DNA of 12,011 nt from NCBI GenBank assembly GCA_934670115.1, contig CAKUOV010000055.1, positions 1 through 12,011 of the forward strand, given 5' to 3'. This DNA comes from an uncultured Eggerthellaceae bacterium. GTDB lineage: Bacteria > Actinomycetota > Coriobacteriia > Coriobacteriales > Eggerthellaceae. Shown here in pieces: positions 7,048-12,011 of this stretch (positions are counted from its first letter, which is position 1; each line of letters starts with the position of its first letter). A model generated the notes under the pieces. That model did not search any database. It was not told where the DNA came from and was given only the letters and a program-made list of their open reading frames with translations. The position numbers and the translations under genes were made by a program.

Positions 7048-8263
7048 CCTGGAGAAATTGCCGGCAAACGCCAGCGAAGCCCTGGACAACCTGAAGCGAC
7101 ACTACAGCGATTTGCGCACGTCAGTAACGAATATCAACAGCCTGCCCGAACCGCTGTATCGCATGCGCCACTCTGCAAAGCGCGGCAAGGCGAAGTCGGG
7201 CGAGCGCCATAAAGTGGCATTCATGCGTTACGGTTACTACGACGTAGCGTTTCGTTTCTTCGTGGAAGAATGTCTGGGCGCAGAATTCGTTCGACTCCCT
7301 GAGCCAACGCGCAAATCGTTGGAGCTGGGCACGCTGAACTCCAACGATTATGTCTGCGCGCCGTTCAAGCACATTTTGGGCGACTATATTGAAGCGCTGG
7401 AACGGGGCGCCGACACGCTCGTGCAGTTTTCGGGGCCATGCCGCCTGCATTATTACGGCGAGCTGCAAGAATCCATTCTGCGCGACATGGGTTACGAGTT
7501 CCAAATGGTTAACTTTGCGGAAGTAGCCGAAACATCCGCCAAGCAAAACATTGAATATTGCAAGCAGGGAATCAACCCTGACCTGGTGGTTCCCGTTGCC
7601 ATCCCTAAATTCATGGTGACGCTTGAAATGATTGAGTGTCTGGATCGCTTCAACGATGCCTACTTGGAAACCGCCGGTTTCGAAGCGAACCCCGGCGAAT
7701 GCAAGCGCGTGCGCAAGGCGTACCTGGCCGATATGTACCGCGTGAAGAATCGCACGGAACTCCACGCCGCCCAAAAGCGTGGCCTGGAGGCGCTTGACGA
7801 AGTGCCGAAAAACGTTCCCGTTGACCCCATTCGCGTGGGCCTGGTGGGCGAATACTTCACTGCCGTTGACCCCTTCAGCAACTTGCATATCGAGGACAAA
7901 CTGCAGGTCATGGGCGTTTCCATGGCACGCATGATGAACATGACAAACCGCAACTTGCGCTACAACGAGAAGAACTTGCGCGCAAGCATAAGCGAGTACG
8001 CGAAGTACGACATGGGGCCCACGTCGTCGCTCACCATCGCTGCTGCTAAACGTTACGCTGAACAGGGCTTCGACGGTATCATCCACATGAAGTCAACGGG
8101 TTGCACGCCCGAAATTGACGTCATGCCCGCGTTGCAGCGCATCAGTAACGACTACAACGTGCCCATTTTGTACCTGAGCTACGATTCGCAGACCTCCGAC
8201 ACGGGTCTGGACACGCGCCTTGAGGCGTTTTACGACATGATTGCCATGAGAAAAGCACGCTAG
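7037..8263 (+). CDS. 2-hydroxyacyl-CoA dehydratase subunit, HgdB/BcrC superfamily
   Basis: Second gene of the operon, 408 residues, predicted cytosolic Fe-S partner. Family-typical blocks in order: KVAFMRYGYY (59-68), YVCAPFKHILGDYIEAL (105-121, Cys107), FSGPCRLHYYGELQESILRDMGY (131-153, Cys135), VGEYFTAVDPFSNLHIEDKL (270-289), and HMKSTGCTPEIDVMPAL (350-366, Cys356) followed by SYDSQTSDTGLDTRLEAF. Cys107, Cys135 and Cys356 fit cluster ligands. The ATG is chosen over the longer open frame because GGGAGG lies eight bases upstream and the extension only repeats out-of-frame upstream gene sequence. It overlaps the previous gene by 11 bp and precedes the activase by 8 bp, implying coupled translation and a stoichiometric complex. 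Substrate not identifiable from sequence. Confidence 0.85.
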   Translation: MANNLEKLPANASEALDNLKRHYSDLRTSVTNINSLPEPLYRMRHSAKRGKAKSGERHKVAFMRYGYYDVAFRFFVEECLGAEFVRLPEPTRKSLELGTLNSNDYVCAPFKHILGDYIEALERGADTLVQFSGPCRLHYYGELQESILRDMGYEFQMVNFAEVAETSAKQNIEYCKQGINPDLVVPVAIPKFMVTLEMIECLDRFNDAYLETAGFEANPGECKRVRKAYLADMYRVKNRTELHAAQKRGLEALDEVPKNVPVDPIRVGLVGEYFTAVDPFSNLHIEDKLQVMGVSMARMMNMTNRNLRYNEKNLRASISEYAKYDMGPTSSLTIAAAKRYAEQGFDGIIHMKSTGCTPEIDVMPALQRISNDYNVPILYLSYDSQTSDTGLDTRLEAFYDMIAMRKAR

Positions 8264-8271
8264 GAGAAACC

Positions 8272-9237
8272 ATGAAGGCATTTCTGGGAATCGATACCGG
8301 TTCCATTTCCACCAAGGGCGTTGTTATTGACGAGCAGCGTGATATCATTGCCCGTTCGTATCTTTGGACGGAAGGCAACCCCACCGTTGCCGCGCGTAAA
8401 GTGGCTGACGAACTGCACGAACAGCTGCAAGAGGGCGGATTTGACGTGGAAGTTATGGCTGTGGGCACCACGGGTTCGGCACGTCGCTTGGTCGGCGCCA
8501 TTCTGGGCGCAACCGTGGTGAAAAACGAAATTACCGCACACGCCGTGGGAACCACGCACCTGCACCCCGATGTGCGCACCATTCTGGAAATTGGAGGCCA
8601 AGACTCCAAGATCATCTGCATCGATGGCGGCATTGCCACCGATTACGCCATGAACACGCTGTGCGCAGCGGGAACGGGATCGTTTCTGTCCAGTCAGGCG
8701 CATCGATTGGGCGTAGCGGTGGAAGAGTTCGGCGACATTGCGTTAACGTCACAGCACCCCGCCAGCATTGCGGCGCGCTGCACCGTATTCGCCGAAAGCG
8801 ACCTGGTGCACAAGATTCAAGTGGGCTACCCGCGCGAAGACATTATTGCGGGCCTGTGCAAAGCCGTTGCGGTAAATTACCTGAACAACGTGGGAAAAGG
8901 CAAGAAAATTGCTGCACCCGTGGTGTTTCAAGGCGGCGTGAGCAAAAACGTGGGCGTGGTGAAAGCATTCGAAGACGCCCTGGGCATGAACGTTCTTGTT
9001 GACCCCGATGGTCACTTGATGGGCGCTTACGGAGCGGCGCTTTTGGCGGCCGACTCCCCCACGTCGCAATGGAAACCGTTCGACTTCAACATTGACAACA
9101 TTGAGTTCCGCACCCGCGAAGTTATTTGCCAGAAATGCGCAAACCATTGCGAAATCGTGTGCGTCTACCGCGATGACACGCTTATCGACGCATGGGGCAA
9201 CCGCTGCGAAAAAGGCGAAATCCGCGTGAAGAAGTAG
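8272..9237 (+). CDS. Acyl-CoA dehydratase activase (HgdC/BadF/BcrD family, ATP-dependent Fe-S protein) with Cys-rich tail
   Basis: The ASKHA-fold ATPase that injects electrons into the dehydratase subunits at the cost of ATP. Residues: phosphate-1 loop GIDTGSISTK (6-15), GTTGSARRL (65-73), EIGGQDSK (106-113), and the two Cys ligands of the dimer-bridging [4Fe-4S] cluster, Cys131 in NTLCAAGTGSFL and Cys170 in ARCTVFAESD. The second phosphate/adenosine region is FQGGVSKN (219-226). At 321 residues it is about 60 longer than HgdC (about 260). The extra C-terminus holds Cys286, 289, 293, 297 and 312 (CxxCxxxCxxxC, then NRC), perhaps an extra metal or cluster site. ATG with AGGAG seven bases upstream. 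It closes the operon; no intrinsic terminator follows within 200 bp. Confidence 0.93.
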   Translation: MKAFLGIDTGSISTKGVVIDEQRDIIARSYLWTEGNPTVAARKVADELHEQLQEGGFDVEVMAVGTTGSARRLVGAILGATVVKNEITAHAVGTTHLHPDVRTILEIGGQDSKIICIDGGIATDYAMNTLCAAGTGSFLSSQAHRLGVAVEEFGDIALTSQHPASIAARCTVFAESDLVHKIQVGYPREDIIAGLCKAVAVNYLNNVGKGKKIAAPVVFQGGVSKNVGVVKAFEDALGMNVLVDPDGHLMGAYGAALLAADSPTSQWKPFDFNIDNIEFRTREVICQKCANHCEIVCVYRDDTLIDAWGNRCEKGEIRVKK

Positions 9238-9244
9238 CGGTCGA

Positions 9245-9377
9245 GCACGCCCCTTCGCCTGCACTCCACGGCGACATCCCTGTTCCCATACTACGCGGCG
9301 TGAGCATCATCATCCGTGACGCATGCGTGCCGCCTGCGTGAAGCCTTCGTGACAAGTGCGCCCCCTCGCCTGCACTC
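9245..9377. repeat. Imperfect 22-bp direct repeat downstream of the activase gene
   Basis: The 22-mers at 9245-9266 and 9356-9377 match at 19 positions and share the unbroken 12-mer TCGCCTGCACTC at their 3' ends. Between them lies a 10-bp palindrome, ACGCATGCGT (9319-9328). The stretch 9238-9430 encodes nothing I can support and has no intrinsic terminator. The repeats may be a decayed duplication. Confidence 0.5.
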
Positions 9378-9432
9378 TTTAACGTTTTTGCATCGTATTT
9401 CGCGCCGCGCAGTGCGCCCACCGCTTTTCGGG

Positions 9433-9438
9433 TACAAT
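9433..9438 (+). promoter_or_regulatory. Possible -10 box of the ACP gene
   Basis: TACAAT (5 of 6 to consensus) 37 bp before the ACP start. The -35 region is not convincing (CAGTGC at a 17-bp spacing). It suggests that the ACP and prolyl isomerase genes have their own promoter, separate from the dehydratase operon. Confidence 0.35.
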
Positions 9439-9475
9439 GCGTGAAGCAACGAGTACAAATCCTGGAAGGAAAACC

Positions 9476-9694
9476 ATGTCTAAACTTGCTGTTTTGAAAG
9501 CCATTTTGTCGGAGAACCTGGATATCGACCCCGAATCCGTGAAAAGCGATTCGACGTTTGAGTCTCTGGGCATCGATTCGCTGGATCTGCTTGAGATTAT
9601 CACCGAGCTCGAAGATCGTCTTGACATTGACTTTGGCGAGCCCGAGGGTCTGCAAAACGTTGGCGACCTGGTAAATTACCTGGAAACTCTGTAA
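9476..9694 (+). CDS. Acyl carrier protein
   Basis: Small acidic carrier, 72 residues, close to the usual 75-80. The attachment motif LGIDSLDLLEI (31-41) gives Ser35 as the 4'-phosphopantetheine site. Helix II and III sequence (IITELEDRLDIDFGEPEGLQNVGDL) is typical of fatty-acid-type ACPs. ATG with GGAAGGA five bases upstream; the open frame extends 39 bp further but has no support. No ketoacyl synthase, malonyl transferase or other FAS gene is adjacent, so this could be AcpP of lipid synthesis or a dedicated second ACP; I therefore give no symbol. It is followed after 33 bp by the prolyl isomerase and probably shares its transcript. Confidence 0.95.
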   Translation: MSKLAVLKAILSENLDIDPESVKSDSTFESLGIDSLDLLEIITELEDRLDIDFGEPEGLQNVGDLVNYLETL

Positions 9695-9727
9695 GAGCAA
9701 AACCACGCAAACAGAAAGAAGAGAGTA

Positions 9728-10153
9728 ATGAGCAATTCTGGAAAGAAAGTTGCCGTACATTATCGCGGCACGCTTGACGACGGCACCGAGTTCGATTCTT
9801 CCTACAGCCGCAATGAGCCGCTGCGCTTCACCTGCATGGCTGGTATGATGATTCCTGGCTTCGACAAAGCTGTGGAGAACATGGAAGTCGGCGAAACCGT
9901 AACGGTTCGCCTTGAGCCCGAAGATGCTTACGGCATGCCTGACCCCTCGATGGTCATTGAGTTCCCCATCGATCAGGTTCCCAACCCCGAAGAGATGCAC
10001 GTGGGCGACCAGGTTCTGCTTCGCGACAACTTTGGCCAGCCCGTTCCGGCACGCATTGCCGAGATCACCGATGCAGCCGTTACCGTTGACTTGAACCACG
10101 AAATGGCTGGCAAAGTGTTGAATTTCGAAATCACGCTGCTGAGCGCTGAGTAG
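9728..10153 (+). CDS. FKBP-type peptidyl-prolyl isomerase, SlyD-like
   Basis: Cytosolic prolyl cis-trans isomerase and chaperone, 141 residues. FKBP strands are visible at VAVHYRGTLDDGTEFDSS (8-25) and MIPGFDKAVENMEVGETVTVRLEPEDAYG (41-69). An insert-in-flap domain typical of SlyD follows (about 70-118), then the FKBP strand LNHEMAGKVLNFEITLLS (122-139). It lacks the His/Cys-rich metal-binding tail of E. coli SlyD, so the nickel-delivery role is not supported. ATG with a GAAGAGAG ribosome site just upstream. Only 33 bp separate it from the ACP gene, suggesting a two-gene operon. No intrinsic terminator with a T-tract follows, though an inverted repeat lies at 10238-10263. Confidence 0.93.
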   Translation: MSNSGKKVAVHYRGTLDDGTEFDSSYSRNEPLRFTCMAGMMIPGFDKAVENMEVGETVTVRLEPEDAYGMPDPSMVIEFPIDQVPNPEEMHVGDQVLLRDNFGQPVPARIAEITDAAVTVDLNHEMAGKVLNFEITLLSAE

Positions 10154-10237
10154 ATCGCGCAACGCGTTTCGTACCTGGAGAGCCAAACGCACGGCAAGCA
10201 CGCAGCCGACATGCTGATATGCTGGCGCACGTTACCC

Positions 10238-10263
10238 CGCATTGCAAGCGCACCCGCAATGCG
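10238..10263. repeat. 8-bp inverted repeat after the SlyD-like gene
   Basis: CGCATTGC and GCAATGCG with a 10-nt loop, 84 bp past the stop codon. It could be a hairpin that protects the 3' end or a weak terminator, but no run of T follows. Confidence 0.35.
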
Positions 10264-10322
10264 CACACCACAAAGGTAAAGGGCGTGGCTTCCGATTCCG
10301 TTCGGTTGCCGCGCTTTTCCTA

Positions 10323-10357
10323 TTTCAAGACCGATCCTTTCTTATTTGGTCTTGAAA
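10323..10357. promoter_or_regulatory. 10-bp inverted repeat, possible operator
   Basis: TTTCAAGACC and GGTCTTGAAA, a perfect 10-bp inverted repeat with a 15-nt AT-rich spacer. Neither strand has a T-tract after the distal arm, which argues against a terminator. The size fits a site for a dimeric regulator, but it is about 140 bp before the predicted promoter of the MFS gene. No known motif is recognised. Confidence 0.45.
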
Positions 10358-10409
10358 AAATATCAACGCAAGTCAGCGCGTAATTTTCTGATACGAATGC
10401 GCCCTGATT

Positions 10410-10440
10410 TGTTGACAAAAGGTGGGGTAATTTGTCAACA
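10410..10440. repeat. 31-bp palindromic element, copy 2
   Basis: Identical over all 31 bp to the copies at 1283 and 11836. Identity with copy 3 extends three bases further on the left, to 34 bp. It lies 174 bp upstream of the second MFS gene and runs straight into a degenerate partner. Confidence 0.9.
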
Positions 10441-10470
10441 GTTGACGCCGATGGGCAATTTGTCAACAAA
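10441..10470. repeat. Degenerate tandem partner of the 31-bp element
   Basis: GTTGAC at 10441-10446 and GTCAAC at 10462-10467 frame a 15-nt spacer. The right end repeats the GGGNAATTTGTCAACA part of the element, while the left arm and core have diverged. TTTGTCAACAAA (10459-10470) is a full 12-mer site. At the junction with copy 2, GTCAAC-A-GTTGAC (10434-10446) is itself a palindrome. Confidence 0.7.
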
Positions 10471-10500
10471 CCAATACCGAATTTGCCTAGTTTTTATAAT
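10459..10500 (+). promoter_or_regulatory. Putative activator-dependent promoter of the second MFS gene
   Basis: A perfect TATAAT at 10495-10500 puts the start near 10507. No -35 is found at 16-18 bp. The 12-mer TTTGTCAACAAA (10459-10470) is centred about 42 bp before the start, 24 bp from the -10. The dehydratase promoter has nearly the same arrangement (25 bp). Confidence 0.5.
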
Positions 10501-10583
10501 TTCACACACACGCAAACTCATTGTGATACGTTGTTTATTTCGATAATCCCACATTGGGCCATCTCAGAGTTTTGGAGATAGTT

Positions 10584-11807
10584 TTGAAAAAGTTAAATAG
10601 CTGGCTTGTTGCGCCACAGCCGCGCTTGGGCATATTCGGCCTGTTGGTGCTGTTGGTTGTTGCTAGTTTGATTACGCCATTGTCGCTGGATATGTACACG
10701 CCAGCGGTGCCGCACATGACCGACCACTTCAACACAAATGCCTCCACCGTGAATTTGACGCTGGTGGGATACTACCTGTTTTTCTCCATAGGCCTTCTCG
10801 TATTTGGACCTATTTCAGATAAACATGGGCGCCGTCCTGTCCTTATCGGAGGAATGGCAGTGTATACGGTGGGCAGCGCATTATGCGCAATGGCAACATC
10901 GATTTGGACGCTTATCGCATTCCGCGTGGTGAAAGCGCTTGGCGCAGGTGCGGTGAGCGCGGTATCCACAGCAGTGGTGAAAGATGCATTCTGTACCGAG
11001 CGGCGCGAAGCGGTGCTGTCCGTTGTGCAGGTCATGTTCGTAATAGGGCCGGTTTTGGCTCCGGTTGTCGGCGCGTTTATCGTGCGCATTGCCGACTGGC
11101 GCGTAACGTTTTGGGTTCTTGCCGTAATTGGCGTGATCTGTTTGGTGCTGACCATCCTGTTCAAGGAAACGCTCCCGAAAGACGAACGTTACCAGGGCAG
11201 CGTGTTGGGCAGTCTTTGCAATTTAGGTGTGGTTGCGAAAAACAAAGGGTTTATCTCGTTTCTGCTGATCGTGGGCATGTACAACTTGCCGTTCATGGCC
11301 TATATCGCTGTGGCCTCTTATGTATATATCGACTTTTTCGGGTTGGATGAAATGGGCTACAGCATGTATTTCGCTATTGCGGCGCTTCTCACAGCGGTAG
11401 GCCCATTTATCTGGCTCGTAGCCCAAAAGTTCATGAACGCGCGCCAATTCACGACCATTATTTTGACCATTGCCGGCATAAGCGGCGTGGCCATGCTTTG
11501 CGTGGGACAGATTTCTCCAACGCTGTTTTGCCTGACCTTCCTGGTATTCGCTGTAATGCAAGCATGCGCGCGCCCCTATAGCACGAACATCCTGCTTTCG
11601 CAGCAAGACGATGATACCGGAGCTGCTTCATCGCTTATCAACTTCTTGCACACCGCCCTGGGAAGCTTAGGCATGGTTATCGCAGTGCTGCCTTGGACAA
11701 ATTACGTGGAAGGCGTGGGCGCGATCATCGTGGCTTCCATGATTGTGGCTGGCCTAGGCTGGTTTGCGCTGCTGCGGTCAAGTATGTCGCTCAAGGGCGT
11801 GAAGTAA
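10584..11807 (+). CDS. MFS drug exporter, Bcr/CflA family (12-TM)
   Basis: Predicted proton-coupled exporter of the cytoplasmic membrane, 407 residues, the normal size for Bcr/CflA drug exporters. The first helix ends in LSLDMYTPAVPHM, the Bcr/CflA signature (DMYxPAxP). Motif A is GPISDKHGRRPVLIGG in the loop between helices 2 and 3, and motif C is FVIGPVLAPVVGAFIV in helix 5. I start it at the TTG giving MKKLNSWLVAPQPRLG, because GGAG lies six bases upstream. A TTG at 10554 in the same frame has no ribosome site. Its substrate could be a drug or a small metabolite. It is flanked on both sides by identical copies of the 31-bp element (10410 and 11836), and a perfect TATAAT lies 84 bp before the start. 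Confidence 0.9.
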   Translation: MKKLNSWLVAPQPRLGIFGLLVLLVVASLITPLSLDMYTPAVPHMTDHFNTNASTVNLTLVGYYLFFSIGLLVFGPISDKHGRRPVLIGGMAVYTVGSALCAMATSIWTLIAFRVVKALGAGAVSAVSTAVVKDAFCTERREAVLSVVQVMFVIGPVLAPVVGAFIVRIADWRVTFWVLAVIGVICLVLTILFKETLPKDERYQGSVLGSLCNLGVVAKNKGFISFLLIVGMYNLPFMAYIAVASYVYIDFFGLDEMGYSMYFAIAALLTAVGPFIWLVAQKFMNARQFTTIILTIAGISGVAMLCVGQISPTLFCLTFLVFAVMQACARPYSTNILLSQQDDDTGAASSLINFLHTALGSLGMVIAVLPWTNYVEGVGAIIVASMIVAGLGWFALLRSSMSLKGVK

Positions 11808-11835
11808 GAGCAAAGGCGCAGCTCAGACCCCCATT

Positions 11836-11866
11836 TGTTGACAAAAGGTGGGGTAATTTGTCAACA
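11836..11866. repeat. 31-bp palindromic element, copy 3
   Basis: Identical to the copies at 1283 and 10410. The inverted repeat extends by one more pair here (TTGTTGACAAA with TTTGTCAACAA). It lies 28 bp past the second MFS stop, between convergent genes, where promoter control is unlikely. There is no T-tract on either strand. Confidence 0.9.
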
Positions 11867-11885
11867 ACGGAGGCGCTGGTGCAAA

Positions 11886-12011
11886 CTACTTCGATTTGGC
11901 GTACACCCGAATGTTCACGGTGCTGTAACCAGCGTATTCCAGGCTCAGATAGTTGCCATTGCTGTCATACCCATAAAACGTCGTGTCCTGACGGTTGTAA
12001 TCTTTACTGAA
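11886..12011 (-). CDS. 3' end of an unrecognised gene (partial)
   Basis: An open minus-strand frame enters from the right edge and ends at TAG (11888-11886), giving 41 residues: polar, Tyr/Asn/Ser-rich, with DSNGNYLSLEYAGYSTVNIRVYAKSK at the end. The alternating pattern suggests a beta-strand C-terminus, such as a secreted or surface protein, but this is a guess. It would converge on the second MFS gene, with copy 3 of the 31-bp element between them. The fragment is too short to name a family, and a chance frame cannot be excluded. Confidence 0.45.
   Translation of the reverse strand, partial: FSKDYNRQDTTFYGYDSNGNYLSLEYAGYSTVNIRVYAKSK

Larger units (their letters stand above)
10154..10583. 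other. Regulatory-looking intergenic region upstream of the second MFS gene
   Basis: 430 bp with no supported gene. In order it holds an 8-bp inverted repeat at 10238-10263 (CGCATTGC, 10 nt, GCAATGCG) without a T-tract, a 10-bp inverted repeat at 10323-10357, the 31-bp element at 10410-10440, a degenerate neighbour to 10470, and a TATAAT at 10495. Its 3' half is much more AT-rich than the coding DNA around it. The short open frame at 10346-10546 runs through the repeats and is not credible. Confidence 0.6.

Noticed and set aside
5650..7089. A 479-codon open frame on the minus strand
   Set aside because: It lies opposite the DUF2229-type gene and reads as a His/Val/Ala/Gly/Arg-rich shadow. 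The plus strand has a TTG start with a good ribosome site and family motifs.
9182..10201. A 339-codon open frame on the minus strand
   Set aside because: Antisense to the ACP and SlyD-like genes, both unmistakable on the plus strand.
10410..10470. A CRISPR-like repeat array
   Set aside because: Identical copies are kilobases apart, the local partner is degenerate and abuts directly without a spacer, and there are no cas genes.
10346..10546. A 66-codon plus-strand open frame upstream of the second MFS gene
   Set aside because: It starts inside an inverted repeat, runs through the 31-bp element and promoter, and has no ribosome site.

Overview
The window looks like chromosomal DNA of a strictly anaerobic, moderately GC-rich bacterium. 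An Actinomycetota of class Coriobacteriia (Eggerthella/Cryptobacterium-like) is my best guess, with Clostridia as the alternative. This is inference: it rests on an oxygen-sensitive 2-hydroxyacyl-CoA dehydratase/activase operon, several TTG and GTG starts, and the general protein style. There is no rRNA or other decisive marker here. I see no tRNA, rRNA, CRISPR array, phage gene or transposase.

Layout. Positions 1-5647 are read on the minus strand: a partial uracil permease (uraA, 1-1142), a 14-TM DHA2-type drug exporter (1321-2709), peptidyl-tRNA hydrolase (pth, 2783-3349), ribose-phosphate pyrophosphokinase (prs, 3440-4417) with a strong intrinsic terminator behind it, a short GlmU (4584-5519) that keeps the uridylyltransferase domain but lacks nearly all of the acetyltransferase domain, and a possible 43-residue lipoprotein ORF that overlaps glmU by ATGA. 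Transcription then diverges. On the plus strand, 5953-9237 is a tight three-gene operon for a radical-type 2-hydroxyacyl-CoA dehydratase system: a DUF2229-type subunit, an HgdB-type subunit and an ATP-dependent Fe-S activase. It is followed by an acyl carrier protein and a SlyD-like prolyl isomerase (9476-10153), then a Bcr/CflA-family MFS exporter (10584-11807). The 3' end of an unrecognised minus-strand gene enters at the right edge (11886-12011).

How the genes relate. The left half is housekeeping: pyrimidine uptake, PRPP synthesis, UDP-GlcNAc synthesis and translation quality control. The right half is anaerobic acyl-CoA chemistry plus drug/metabolite export.

The most unusual signal is a 31-bp element (10-bp inverted repeat around a conserved 11-nt core) in three identical intergenic copies. 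Copies lie just past the 3' ends of both MFS genes, and one lies in the region upstream of the second MFS gene. Each arm is close to a 12-mer, TTTGTYRACAAA. Single 12-mers also lie 24-25 bp upstream of perfect TATAAT boxes at two promoters (dehydratase operon and second MFS gene) that lack a usable -35. That is the spacing expected of an activator-dependent promoter. Other points to check are the truncated GlmU, a seven-unit pentanucleotide repeat inside the glmU leader ORF, and palindromes in the uraA leader and upstream of the second MFS gene.
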